Of a DNA stretch of 64,000 nucleotides, positions 54,897 through 63,667 are shown one piece after another. The DNA is from Saccharibacillus sp. O23 (GTDB taxonomy: Bacteria > Bacillota > Bacilli > Paenibacillales > Paenibacillaceae). Under the pieces are notes generated by a model. It was given only the letters and a program-made list of their open reading frames with translations, had not been told where the DNA came from and made no database searches. The stretch is taken from assembly GCF_002205895.1 (NCBI RefSeq), contig NZ_NJDE01000010.1:186001-250000 (forward strand). Reading direction: 5' to 3'. The position numbers and the translations under genes are program-made. How positions within the stretch are numbered: position 1 is the stretch's first letter; every line of letters begins with the position of its first letter.

Positions 54897-56138
54897 ATGA
54901 AGAAATACGATTATTTGCTGCTTCGTTTCGGCGAAGTTACGCTTAAGGGGCGCAACCGCGCCCGTTTCGAAAAAGCCGCGGTCGAGCATGTGCGGGCGCT
55001 GCTGCGTCCGTATCCCGATGCCAAGATACGCCGGGAATTCGGCCGAATCTATGTCGATCCCGGCAGCGAGCAGGTCGAAACGCTGATTCCGATTCTGCAA
55101 AACGTGTTCGGGATGACCTCGCTCAGCCCGGTACGCGCCGTGGCTCCGGAACTCGAAGCCATCGTTCAAGCGGCGGGAGAACTGGTCGAAGCGATGCAGC
55201 TGACCAAGGAAACGACGTTCAAAACGAATGTGCGCCGGGTATGGAAAGGCTTCCCGCACTCGTCGCAGGAAAGCAATCCGCTGATCGCTTCGCCGCTGCT
55301 CAAACGGTTTTCGCTGCTCAAAGTGGATATGCGGAGTCCGGAGCTCGAACTTCGCGTCGAGATCCGGGACAAAGCGGCCTACGTTTTCGGCAACGTGATT
55401 CCGGGCGTAGGCGGCTTCCCGCTCGGCACGAACGGCAAAGCGATGCTGCTGCTGTCGGGCGGCATCGACAGTCCGGTCGCCGGCTGGTCCGCGCTGCGCC
55501 GAGGATTGGAGATCGAATGCGTGCATTTCCACAGCTACCCGTTTACCAGCGAGCAGGCCAAAGAGAAAGTGATCGATCTGGCGCAGACGCTCGCGGAATA
55601 CGCGGGCAAAGTGCGGCTGCATATCGTGCCTTTTACCGACGTGCAGACTTCGTTTACCCAGATAGGTCAGGACAACTTGATGATCACGCTGATGCGCCGC
55701 GCCATGCTGCGTATCGCGACCCGGCTTGCCGAACGGGAAAAAGCGCTGGCGCTCGTGACCGGCGAAAGTCTCGGGCAAGTCGCGAGCCAGACGCTTCCGA
55801 GCATGAACGTGATCGGCCGGGCGACCGAGCTGCCGATTCTGCGGCCGCTGGTCATGACGGACAAAGACGAGATCATCCGCTTGTCGCGGCAGATCGGGAC
55901 TTACGAGACGTCCATTTTGCCGTACGAGGATTGCTGCACGCTGTTCGTTCCGAAATCGCCGACCACCAATCCGAATCTGCGCATCGTGAACAAGATCGAG
56001 GCGGTAACGCCGAATCTCGACCGATTGATCGCCGAAGCCGTAGAAGGCACGGAAACCGTCGAACTGCTCGCGGGCGGTTCGCGTTTGCGGCAGGCCGAAG
56101 CGCATGCGCAGGCTTCGATCGATCCCGACTGGTTTTAA
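54897..56138 (+). CDS. thiI: tRNA 4-thiouridine synthase ThiI
   Basis: This 413-residue protein has an N-terminal ferredoxin-like and THUMP domain (about 1-165) with RLRFGEVTLKGRN-type start (LLRFGEVTLKGRNRARFE). The adenylating PP-loop is LLSGGIDSPVAGW, followed by TGESLGQVASQTL and YEDCCTLFVP. The C-terminal rhodanese domain of the E. coli type is absent, as in Firmicutes. It thiolates U8 of tRNA. It depends on the adjacent cysteine desulfurase. Confidence 0.95.
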   Translation: MKKYDYLLLRFGEVTLKGRNRARFEKAAVEHVRALLRPYPDAKIRREFGRIYVDPGSEQVETLIPILQNVFGMTSLSPVRAVAPELEAIVQAAGELVEAMQLTKETTFKTNVRRVWKGFPHSSQESNPLIASPLLKRFSLLKVDMRSPELELRVEIRDKAAYVFGNVIPGVGGFPLGTNGKAMLLLSGGIDSPVAGWSALRRGLEIECVHFHSYPFTSEQAKEKVIDLAQTLAEYAGKVRLHIVPFTDVQTSFTQIGQDNLMITLMRRAMLRIATRLAEREKALALVTGESLGQVASQTLPSMNVIGRATELPILRPLVMTDKDEIIRLSRQIGTYETSILPYEDCCTLFVPKSPTTNPNLRIVNKIEAVTPNLDRLIAEAVEGTETVELLAGGSRLRQAEAHAQASIDPDWF

Positions 56139-56225
56139 CTCCGATGTCCGATGCCTTGCCCGATAAACTTTTGCCGAATCGCTGAATGAAAAGTCGTCAT
56201 GTTCCGATAAAAAGAACGACGGGAG

Positions 56226-56246
56226 ATTCTGCGGCATACGCAGAAT
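56226..56246 (+). other. Perfect hairpin before the membrane protein gene
   Basis: ATTCTGCG-gcata-CGCAGAAT. A second hairpin, GTCGT..GTTC with GAAC-GAC (about 56192-56219), precedes it. No T run follows; either may affect translation of the next gene. Confidence 0.45.
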
Positions 56247-56276
56247 TGCGCGAAAATTCCGCAAGGGGAGAATCGG

Positions 56277-56789
56277 ATGCGAAATAACGATAAAAAAGCG
56301 ATCGGAATTTTCATTTTGACCGCCGGGCTTATTATTCTCCTTGGACAATGGGGAGTCTTCGCTTTTCTGGGACGGGTCTTCTGGCCGCTGCTGATTCTGC
56401 TGCCCGGCGTGGCGCTTCATTTGGCGTTCGCCGCGCGCACGCTGCCGGCTTGGGCGCTCGTGCCCGGAGGTACGCTGGTCGTCTACGGGATTACGTTCTC
56501 TTTGCTTAACACATGGGGATTCGGTTTGCTCGACGTGCTGTGGCCTGCGTTTTTCTTGGGACCGGGCGTCGGCCTGTACGAATACGAGATGTTTTCCGGC
56601 GAACGTTCCAAAAGCTTGTATTACGCTTCGCTCGGATTGATCGGGTTATCGGCGGTGTTGTTCATTTTCAGTCTGCTCGGTTCTTTTTTCCTCTATGCGC
56701 TGTCGGTACTGTTGATTCTGGCGGGAGCTTGGTTGGTCTTCTGGCCGGATTCGAAGGTCGGCAAGCGTAACGGATGGCGTAAAATGTAA
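56277..56789 (+). CDS. Membrane protein with five or six helices
   Basis: This 170-residue hydrophobic protein begins RNNDKKAIGIFILTAGLIILLGQWGVF. The family resembles the N-terminal transmembrane module of LiaF/DUF5668-like proteins (GxxLLxxxxGxFxxxxxxxWPLxLLLPG pattern). No soluble C-terminal domain follows. Function unknown; related modules associate with cell-envelope stress sensors. A start at ATG 56277 or 56279 follows AAGGGGAG. It is separated from typA by a good promoter. Confidence 0.75.
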   Translation: MRNNDKKAIGIFILTAGLIILLGQWGVFAFLGRVFWPLLILLPGVALHLAFAARTLPAWALVPGGTLVVYGITFSLLNTWGFGLLDVLWPAFFLGPGVGLYEYEMFSGERSKSLYYASLGLIGLSAVLFIFSLLGSFFLYALSVLLILAGAWLVFWPDSKVGKRNGWRKM

Positions 56790-56795
56790 AAAGGC

Positions 56796-56823
56796 TTGAA
56801 ATTTCATGAAAATCGTGTATAAT
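56796..56823 (+). promoter_or_regulatory. Promoter of typA
   Basis: TTGAAA (56796-56801), 16 bases, TATAAT (56818-56823). Confidence 0.78.
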
Positions 56824-56837
56824 CAAAGGGATTGTGG

Positions 56838-56870
56838 AGCGTCGGCGGGTTTGCCGGACGCTTCTTTTGT
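56838..56870 (+). terminator. Possible attenuator in the typA leader
   Basis: AGCGTC-GGC pairs with GCC-G-GACGCT, followed by TCTTTTGT, starting about ten bases after the expected transcript start. It could prematurely end typA transcription. Confidence 0.45.
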
Positions 56871-56927
56871 GAGAAACGCAAGCATCCGTTTTTTAACATT
56901 TTTAATAGAGAAGGGAACATTCCATTC

Positions 56928-58769
56928 ATGCATTCGAGAGAACAAATCCGCAATATCGCGATTATCGCTCACGTCGACCACGGCAAAACGACGTTGGTCG
57001 ATAAGCTGCTGCAACAGTCCGGCATCTTCCGCGAGCACGAACACGTGCAAGAGCGCGCCATGGACTCCAACGATCTCGAAAGAGAACGCGGCATCACGAT
57101 TCTGGCGAAAAATACGGCGATTACCTATAAAGATTTCTTGATCAACATCGTGGATACGCCGGGACACGCCGATTTCGGCGGCGAAGTGGAACGGATCATG
57201 AAAATGGTAGACGGCGTGCTGCTGGTCGTCGACGCTTACGAAGGCTGCATGCCGCAGACCCGTTTCGTACTCGGCAAAGCGCTGGCGCACAACCTGACTC
57301 CGATCGTGGTCGTAAACAAGATCGACCGTCCGGCAGCCCGTCCGGCCGAAGTCATCGACGAAGTACTGGACCTGTTCATCGAACTCGGAGCGAACGATCA
57401 CCAGCTCGACTTCCCTGTCGTGTACGCTTCCGCGCTGAACGGCACGTCGAGCCTCGACGCCGAGAAGCAGGACGACAACATGCAGGCGATGTACGACACG
57501 ATCATCGAGCATATCCCGGCTCCGACGGAAAGCACGGAAGATCCGCTGCAATTCCTCGTGACGCTGATGGACTATAACGAATACCTGGGCCGTATCGCGA
57601 TCGGCCGCGTGAACCGCGGCATCATCCGTCAAGGTCAATCCGTCGCGGTCATGACTCGCGAAGGCGGCATGAAGCAAGCGCGGATCGAGAAGCTGTTCGG
57701 CTTCCAAGGCCTGAAGCGCGTCGAGACGGAACAAGCCGGCGCGGGCGACATCATCGCGATCGCGGGCATCAAAGACATCAACATCGGCGAGACGATTGCC
57801 GATCCGCAGAATCCGGAAGCACTGCCGGTTCTTAAGATCGACGAGCCGACGCTGCAAATGACGTTCCTCGTCAACAACAGTCCGTTCGCGGGCCGCGAAG
57901 GCAAATGGGTGACTTCCCGCAAGCTGCGCGACCGTCTGTTCAACGAGCTGGAGACCGACGTCAGCCTGCGCGTCGAAGAAACCGACAGCCCGGACGCGTT
58001 CATCGTATCGGGACGCGGCGAGCTTCACCTCGGCATCCTGATCGAAAACATGCGCCGCGAAGGTTACGAGCTGCAAGTATCGAAACCGGAAGTTATCGTG
58101 CGCGAAGTCGACGGCAAGAAAATGGAGCCGATCGAACGCCTGCTGATCGACGTGCCGGAAGAAAGCATGGGCGCGGTTATGGAAAGTCTCGGTATGCGCA
58201 AAGCCGAAATGGTCAACATGATCAATAACGGCACGGGTCAAGTCCGTCTGGAATTCCTGATTCCGGCGCGCGGCCTGATCGGCTACCGCACGAACTTCCT
58301 GACGCTGACTCGCGGATACGGCGTCATGAACCACGCGTTCGACAGCTACGGACCGCTGATCGGCGGCCAAGTAGGCGGACGTCACCAAGGCGTTCTCGTA
58401 TCGACGGAAAACGGAAACGCGACGCTGTACGGCATCCTCGGCGTCGAAGATCGCGGTACGCTGTTCGTCGAACCGGGAGCGGAAGTTTACGAAGGCATGA
58501 TCGTCGGCGAGCATACGCGCGACAACGACATCGTCGTTAACATTTGCAAAGAAAAGCAACTGACTAACGTACGTTCGGCAACGAAAGACGATACCGTTAA
58601 AATGAAGACGCCGCGCCTGTTCTCGCTGGAACAAGCCCTGGAATACCTGAACGACGACGAGTATTGCGAAATTACGCCGAAAAACGTTCGTCTGCGCAAA
58701 AAGATCCTGCAAAAAGGCGAGCGCGAGCGTGCCGAGAAACAACGCAAGCAAGCTCAAGCCAACGCGTAA
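56928..58769 (+). CDS. typA: Translational GTPase TypA/BipA
   Basis: This 613-residue elongation-factor-like GTPase has G1 [15 protein letters not shown], switch I RERGITI, G3 [16 protein letters not shown]4 VVNKIDRP and later EF-G-like domains III and V. The BipA-specific C-terminal domain includes [25 protein letters not shown] and [12 protein letters not shown]. It assists 50S assembly, particularly in cold or stress. The frame is open from 56832, but ATG 56928 matches the family. Its promoter is 105 bases upstream. Confidence 0.96.
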   Translation: MHSREQIRNIAIIAHVDHGKTTLVDKLLQQSGIFREHEHVQERAMDSNDLERERGITILAKNTAITYKDFLINIVDTPGHADFGGEVERIMKMVDGVLLVVDAYEGCMPQTRFVLGKALAHNLTPIVVVNKIDRPAARPAEVIDEVLDLFIELGANDHQLDFPVVYASALNGTSSLDAEKQDDNMQAMYDTIIEHIPAPTESTEDPLQFLVTLMDYNEYLGRIAIGRVNRGIIRQGQSVAVMTREGGMKQARIEKLFGFQGLKRVETEQAGAGDIIAIAGIKDINIGETIADPQNPEALPVLKIDEPTLQMTFLVNNSPFAGREGKWVTSRKLRDRLFNELETDVSLRVEETDSPDAFIVSGRGELHLGILIENMRREGYELQVSKPEVIVREVDGKKMEPIERLLIDVPEESMGAVMESLGMRKAEMVNMINNGTGQVRLEFLIPARGLIGYRTNFLTLTRGYGVMNHAFDSYGPLIGGQVGGRHQGVLVSTENGNATLYGILGVEDRGTLFVEPGAEVYEGMIVGEHTRDNDIVVNICKEKQLTNVRSATKDDTVKMKTPRLFSLEQALEYLNDDEYCEITPKNVRLRKKILQKGERERAEKQRKQAQANA

Positions 58770-58802
58770 ATTCGATTTCTTAAGCAATCGGTAACTTTTC
58801 CC

Positions 58803-58886
58803 GTGCCCCGGGCGTCTTAAATAGAAGACGCCGGGCGGCTGCGGCGAACGGGGTCCGCCGCCGGGGGGCGCGGACCCCGTTTTTAT
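58803..58886 (+). terminator. Terminators after typA
   Basis: Two hairpins: GCCCGGCGTCTT-type stem (58805-58834), and AACGGGGTCCGC with GCGGACCCCGTT (58847-58881) followed by a T-rich tail. Confidence 0.85.
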
Positions 58887-58954
58887 TTGTGCGGGAGTTC
58901 GGCGAACTTGGCCGCCTCGCACGGATCGCATACAGAGAAGGAGCTGGATCGAAC

Positions 58955-60115
58955 ATGAGCAGTACGAGAGGCGGCGGTCTGCCGCCGCGTTCGGGCGCGG
59001 CGCGCGGCCGAGCGAACGGAGCTTCCGGAGGAGCAGGGGGCGCAGGCGCGAACGGAGGAAGCGGAAGCGCGGGCGGCAGCGGAGGGCGCAGGCCGCCAGC
59101 CGCCGGCAAACGCAAAAAGAGCGGCGCGAAACGCTTCTGGACGATCTTCGCGATCGTGCTGATTCTGGCGGTCATCGGAATCGGCATCTATCTAGGCATG
59201 ATCTATCAGAAGTCCAAAGCGATCGGCACGGCGGGGGAACCGGTCAAGCCGGCCGATACGCAGCCGATCGCGATGGCGCTGCTGGGTACCGATTTCCGTC
59301 AGGAGACCAATACGAATCTGACCGACGTCGTCATGGTGGTCGCGATGAATCCGAAAACGGATACCGCGACGGTCGTGTCGCTTCCGCGCGACGGTCGTTT
59401 CGAACTGGACGGTTATAAGGTGCGCAAGGTCAATGCCTATTATCCGAAGTTTTTGGTCGACGAGAAAAAAGGCGGCGACAGCGCCAAAGACGAGATGAAA
59501 AAAATGCTCGGCAAATATTTCGGCGTGTCCGTCGATTATGCGACCGTGGTCAACTTCAATACGCTCAAAGACGTCGTGGACGCGGTCGGCGGCGTAGAAG
59601 TGAACGTCGATCAAGACATGTGCTACAAGACCGAAGCGGACAATACGGACATCGATCTCAAAAAAGGGCTGCAAACGCTCGACGGCAAACAAGCGCTCGG
59701 TTTCGCGAGATACCGCCATACGACCAATACGCTGACGATGAGCGGCAAAGACCTGTGCGCCGGCAACAAAACGCCGGAGTCCAGCGACATCGACCGCAAC
59801 AAACGGCAGCAGGAACTGATCGCGGCGATTCTCGACAAACTAAAGTCGTTTAACGCGGTGACCAAAGCCGGTTCGTTGATCGACGCGGTCGCCCATAACA
59901 TGGATACCGATCTGGAGAACAAACAAGTGATGAATCTCGTTCGCACGTATTGGGACATTCCGAAAGAAAACATCACGTACAAGCAGGTCACGGGTCCGTG
60001 GAGCCGGAAGACCGGTTTCGTCGATATGAAGCAGGACGAACTCGATGCCGCCAAACAAGCTTTGCAGGACGAGTTGGCGGGCAGGCATCAGGCCGCTTCG
60101 CCTGCGGCTCCGTAA
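58955..60115 (+). CDS. LytR-CpsA-Psr (LCP) family wall-polymer ligase
   Basis: This 386-residue membrane protein has a strikingly Gly/Ala/Ser-rich cytoplasmic tail (about 20-44). A basic patch and one transmembrane helix (61-84) follow. The extracellular LCP domain (about 100-330) has VVSLPRDGRFEL, VVNFNTLKDVVDAVGGVEVNVDQ, GLQTLDGKQALGFARYRHT and NKRQQELIAAIL. LCP enzymes attach teichoic acids or other polymers to peptidoglycan; the polymer here is unknown. The ATG follows AGAAGGAGC. Confidence 0.92.
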   Translation: MSSTRGGGLPPRSGAARGRANGASGGAGGAGANGGSGSAGGSGGRRPPAAGKRKKSGAKRFWTIFAIVLILAVIGIGIYLGMIYQKSKAIGTAGEPVKPADTQPIAMALLGTDFRQETNTNLTDVVMVVAMNPKTDTATVVSLPRDGRFELDGYKVRKVNAYYPKFLVDEKKGGDSAKDEMKKMLGKYFGVSVDYATVVNFNTLKDVVDAVGGVEVNVDQDMCYKTEADNTDIDLKKGLQTLDGKQALGFARYRHTTNTLTMSGKDLCAGNKTPESSDIDRNKRQQELIAAILDKLKSFNAVTKAGSLIDAVAHNMDTDLENKQVMNLVRTYWDIPKENITYKQVTGPWSRKTGFVDMKQDELDAAKQALQDELAGRHQAASPAAP

Positions 60116-60135
60116 AGACGTCGGATTGCCGAGAC

Positions 60136-60174
60136 GTCGTTCGATTGAACGACCGTTTCCGGGTGTGATATAAT
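60136..60174 (+). promoter_or_regulatory. Promoter with dyad over the -35 box
   Basis: TTGAAC (60145-60150), 18 bases, TATAAT (60169-60174). A perfect dyad, GTCGTTC-gatt-GAACGAC (60136-60153), covers the -35 box and could be an operator or the preceding terminator stem. Confidence 0.6.
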
Positions 60175-60234
60175 CGAAGCAGATTCACCTCGATCTATAA
60201 CTCTCGATCAGACGCCGTATTAGGAGGCCACAGG

Positions 60235-60687
60235 ATGTCCGAAGCCGTTACGCAAATGACCGAATCTTTGTACGTTCAGCTTCAGGGCGAGACGTTTGCT
60301 CTGCTGGCTACCGTTGACGCCGAAACGAACGGTCCGACTTCAACGACCATTTCTTGGCTTTATGCCGTAAACCCGGGCACGCTTCGTTTTGCGGTCGATC
60401 ACCGCTCCCGTCTGGTCCGCAACATGCTGCATAATCCCAAAGTGACGCTGACGATTTTCGGAGGCGAGAAAGTGTATGCCATCAACGGAAAGGCGAACGT
60501 CGTGCAGGATCCTTTGCAGGACGTGCCGTTTCGGATGTGCTGTTTCGACGTGGAAGTCGAAGCGGTCCGCAACGCGTTGTTCTACGGCGCGCACTTGTCT
60601 TCGCCGCCCCAATATAGTCGCACGCTCGATATTCATGCTGCCGAGTTTCTCGACAGCCAAGTCATGAATGCCATGAAAAAAGCCTAG
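60235..60687 (+). CDS. Pyridoxamine 5'-phosphate oxidase-fold protein
   Basis: This 150-residue split-barrel protein is of the PNPOx-like FMN-binding group (FALLATVDAETNGPTSTTISWLYAVNPGTLRFAVDHRSRLVRNMLHNPKVTLTIFGGEKVYAINGKANVVQD). The pattern of strands and the RxNxxxNPxV segment fit the family. Substrate and cofactor are not evident; it is not vitamin B6 biosynthetic PdxH. ATG follows TAGGAGGCC. Its stop codon is inside the following terminator stem. Confidence 0.8.
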   Translation: MSEAVTQMTESLYVQLQGETFALLATVDAETNGPTSTTISWLYAVNPGTLRFAVDHRSRLVRNMLHNPKVTLTIFGGEKVYAINGKANVVQDPLQDVPFRMCCFDVEVEAVRNALFYGAHLSSPPQYSRTLDIHAAEFLDSQVMNAMKKA

Positions 60688-60708
60688 CGGTTCGCCGCGG
60701 GCTTTTTT
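60676..60708 (+). terminator. Terminator overlapping the PNPOx-like gene end
   Basis: AAAAAGCC and GCGG pair with CCGC and GGGCTTTTTT around TTCG. The stem encodes the last codons and stop. Confidence 0.88.
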
Positions 60709-60852
60709 GTCTTCGTTTGGGCCTTTATTCGTGAGAGGATCGCGAGAGGAGGTGGTGGACGGTTTCGATCGGCGCTGCCCGGATCGCGGCGCGATGTACG
60801 CCGGATCGGGAAGGCGGCTTGCGGTTCCATTAAGCCTCGGGAGGGATTTTTC

Positions 60853-62190
60853 GTGAAAAAACTCTTTGTGCTCGATACCAACGTTCTGCTGCACGATCCC
60901 CGTTCCATCTTTTCGTTCCAGGAGCATGAAGTAGTCATTCCGGCTGCCGTGCTGGAAGAAATCGATTCGAAGAAGAGGCTGGCCGACGAGATCGGACGCA
61001 ACGCCCGCAGCGTATCGCGGGAACTCGACGCTCTGCGCGAGCGCGGACATCTGCATGACGGAGTCGCGTTGGAATCCGGCGGCGTACTCCGGGTCGAACT
61101 CAATCACCGCAGTTTCCAGAGCATGCAGGATATGTTCGGCGAGATGACGAACGATAACCGCATTCTGGCCGTTGCGCTCAACTATCATAAGGAACAACAA
61201 GAACTGCCGGAAAACGAAGCCAAGCAGGTCGTGATGGTCAGCAAAGACGTGCTTGTCCGGGTCAAAGCCGATGTGCTCGGACTGGTCGCTCAGGATTATA
61301 TGACCGACCGGGCGGCCGATCCCGACGCGCTCTATGCCGGATATATCTCGCTTCAGGTTCCGTACGATCTTGTGGATCGCTTCTATAGGGATAAATATTT
61401 GTTCGTGTCGGATGTCGGCGGCGCGGCGGAACGATTGTATCCGAACGAATTCGCCATCTTGAAAGACGAAAGCGGCAGCAAATCGGCGCTCGTCAAGCTG
61501 AACGCGGAAGCCAAGCGGCTCGAACCCTTGTTCCAAGGGCATGACCCGGTCTGGGGGATCATGGCCCGCAACGCTCAGCAGCGCATGGCGCTCGAACTGC
61601 TGCTGTCGGACGATATTCCGCTGGTCACCATCACCGGCAAAGCGGGTACCGGCAAGACGCTGCTCGCGCTGGCGGCCGGATTGATGAAGGTCGAAGACGA
61701 CCGCAAATACAAAAAGCTGCTGGTCGCGCGGCCGGTCGTGCCGATGGGCAAAGACATCGGATATCTGCCCGGCGAAAAAGAAGAAAAGCTTCGTCCGTGG
61801 ATGCAGCCGATCTACGACAATCTCGAATTCCTGTTCGACACCAAAAGCGCCGGAGACATCGACAAGATCCTGATGGGGCTCGGCAGCATTCAGGTGGAGG
61901 CGCTGACCTATATCCGCGGACGTTCGATCCCGTCGCAGTTCATTATCATCGACGAAGCGCAGAACCTGTCGAAGCATGAAGTCAAGACGATCATTTCCCG
62001 CGCCGGCGAAGGCAGCAAGATGATTCTGGTCGGCGACCCCGAGCAGATCGACCATCCGTACCTCGACGCCGCGAGCAACGGGTTGACCTACGTCGTGGAG
62101 CAGTTCAAATCGCAGAAACTGGCCGGGCATATCCATTTGGAAAAAGGAGAACGTTCGAAGTTGGCTCAACTGGCGGCGGACCTGCTGTAA
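60853..62190 (+). CDS. PIN-domain PhoH-family ATPase (YlaK type)
   Basis: This 445-residue protein fuses an N-terminal PIN nuclease-like domain (KKLFVLDTNVLLHDPRSIFSF, with acidic residues in the LDTN and VSKD positions) to a C-terminal PhoH ATPase. The latter has TGKAGTGKTLLALAAGL (Walker A), FIIIDEAQNLSKHEVKTIISRAGEGSKMILVGDPEQIDHPYLD (Walker B and PhoH motif). Such PhoH2-type proteins unwind and cleave RNA. GTG/ATG choice: GTG at 60853 follows GGGAGGG. It is transcribed independently of the terminator upstream. Confidence 0.93.
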   Translation: MKKLFVLDTNVLLHDPRSIFSFQEHEVVIPAAVLEEIDSKKRLADEIGRNARSVSRELDALRERGHLHDGVALESGGVLRVELNHRSFQSMQDMFGEMTNDNRILAVALNYHKEQQELPENEAKQVVMVSKDVLVRVKADVLGLVAQDYMTDRAADPDALYAGYISLQVPYDLVDRFYRDKYLFVSDVGGAAERLYPNEFAILKDESGSKSALVKLNAEAKRLEPLFQGHDPVWGIMARNAQQRMALELLLSDDIPLVTITGKAGTGKTLLALAAGLMKVEDDRKYKKLLVARPVVPMGKDIGYLPGEKEEKLRPWMQPIYDNLEFLFDTKSAGDIDKILMGLGSIQVEALTYIRGRSIPSQFIIIDEAQNLSKHEVKTIISRAGEGSKMILVGDPEQIDHPYLDAASNGLTYVVEQFKSQKLAGHIHLEKGERSKLAQLAADLL

Positions 62191-62227
62191 AGCAGAAAGT
62201 TTCAGTCGATTTGCAATCAAAAAGCAA

Positions 62228-62260
62228 AGAATCCGGGTTTTGCTACCGGATTCTTTTTTT
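62228..62260 (+). terminator. Terminator after the PIN-PhoH gene
   Basis: AGAATCCGG pairs with CCGGATTCT around GTTTTGCTA, then a seven-T run. Confidence 0.9.
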
Positions 62261-62288
62261 GGTTGGAAAAAAGATCGTTTGGTACAAT
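62260..62288 (+). promoter_or_regulatory. Weak promoter before the solute-binding protein
   Basis: TGGTTG near 62260 and TACAAT (62283-62288), spaced 17-18 bases depending on the -35 chosen. Confidence 0.35.
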
Positions 62289-62317
62289 GGGGGAAGCAGG
62301 AAACGGAGGGGACTGAA

Positions 62318-63658
62318 TTGAAACGAAAAAATCATTTCGTGCTGTTCGGCATACTGCTCCTTGCTCTGATCAATCTGTCGCCGTCGTCTCTGCCCGTGGC
62401 TTCGAATTCGGGAGCGCCCAGAGATTCGGACGACGGATCGACCGCGCTGCAAGAAGGGGAATCGGAGCGTCCGTTACGCGAAATCGAAGTCTATACGATG
62501 ATGGGAGCCGCAGAATTCAAAGCTCTTCAGACGATCAACGAAGAATACCGGCGGCGTTCCGGCGCCGATGTCACGCTGGTGAATATCGCGCCCGAACAAG
62601 CGTATAAAACGTACCGCGAAGCGTACGCCGCCGGCCGGGAGCCGGATGTCCTCATGCTCGACGGCGCTTGGGTAGCGGAGTTCGCCGCGGCCGGAAGGCT
62701 GCTGCCTGCCGATTTGTACGAATCGAATATGGCGGCCGCGGCCGATTCGCTTCCTCTGCCTGCCGAGTCGGTCGAATGGAACGGCTACCGTTGGGCGGTG
62801 CCGCTGGATTACGATCCTTACGGCATCGCTTGGAATCCCGGCCGGTTCGCGGCCGCGTCCGGAGGACTGCCGCAGAGTCAGCAGGCTTGGCAGGCTTGGG
62901 AGAAGTCGCAGCTTCAGCCGAGAGATCCGCGTCCATCGGCGGAATCGAAAGCGGGACCGGAGGAAGAAGCTTCCGCCGGACAAGGTTCGGAATCCCGAAG
63001 CGCCGCGCTTGCGGACGAGATCATCGGATTGCCGGCAGGCGACGTCCGTGCTTTTTCCGCGTTGGTGGATCTATGGAAAGGCAAAGAAGAAGGATCGAAC
63101 GCGGAACGCCTCAAGCGGGCTTTACAGCTTGCCGACGAGCTTCGAACCCGTACGTATTTGCATGATTTGTCTCTGACAGGCGGACAGTCGCCCGTCAGCC
63201 TTCGAACCAAAGTCGAATCGGGCCAACTGGCGTTGGCCGTAGACCGTTTATCCCGATTGGGAGCGGAGAATCTGCCCGGTTCCCGCGTCGCGCCTCTGGC
63301 CGGGCCGATCGAGATCGCTTCGCTTCGCTGCTTCGGCATTGCGGCCGATACGGAACGTTCGCGCGAAGCTTCGCTGTGGATCGCTTACGTGACGGGCCGC
63401 TCGACGCAAAGCGATTGGTACGGCCTGACCGGACATCTGCCCGTGCTCCGCAGCGTTTACGACGAGCCCGATAACGCGCCGCTTCTGTCGTGGATTCCCG
63501 ATCTGCAAGCCCTGCGCGCCGCCGAGGACAACGAAGCGGGAACCGGGCGCAACGCCAAAAAAACGGCTTCCCGGGAAAATACCTGGAGCCGTTCATTGGA
63601 TCGTTTCTACGAAGGTCGATTGGACGCCGACGGATTGGCCGCTTATTTCCTGCCTTGA
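62318..63658 (+). CDS. ABC-type solute-binding protein, non-lipoprotein
   Basis: This 446-residue exported protein has a signal peptide (KRKNHFVLFGILLLALINLSPSSLPVA) without the lipobox cysteine typical of Gram-positive binding proteins. The mature part resembles extracellular family 1 sugar-binding proteins: EFKALQTINEEYRRRSGADVTLVNI, EPDVLMLDGAWVAEFAAAGRLLP, and WAVPLDYDPYGIAWNP. A low-complexity insertion (about 215-250) follows. A cluster ending in TGHLPVLRSVYDEPDNAP is also family-like. No permease or ATPase gene is adjacent. The start is TTG after GGAGGGGAC. Confidence 0.82.
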   Translation: MKRKNHFVLFGILLLALINLSPSSLPVASNSGAPRDSDDGSTALQEGESERPLREIEVYTMMGAAEFKALQTINEEYRRRSGADVTLVNIAPEQAYKTYREAYAAGREPDVLMLDGAWVAEFAAAGRLLPADLYESNMAAAADSLPLPAESVEWNGYRWAVPLDYDPYGIAWNPGRFAAASGGLPQSQQAWQAWEKSQLQPRDPRPSAESKAGPEEEASAGQGSESRSAALADEIIGLPAGDVRAFSALVDLWKGKEEGSNAERLKRALQLADELRTRTYLHDLSLTGGQSPVSLRTKVESGQLALAVDRLSRLGAENLPGSRVAPLAGPIEIASLRCFGIAADTERSREASLWIAYVTGRSTQSDWYGLTGHLPVLRSVYDEPDNAPLLSWIPDLQALRAAEDNEAGTGRNAKKTASRENTWSRSLDRFYEGRLDADGLAAYFLP

Positions 63659-63667
63659 TCGGAGAAG

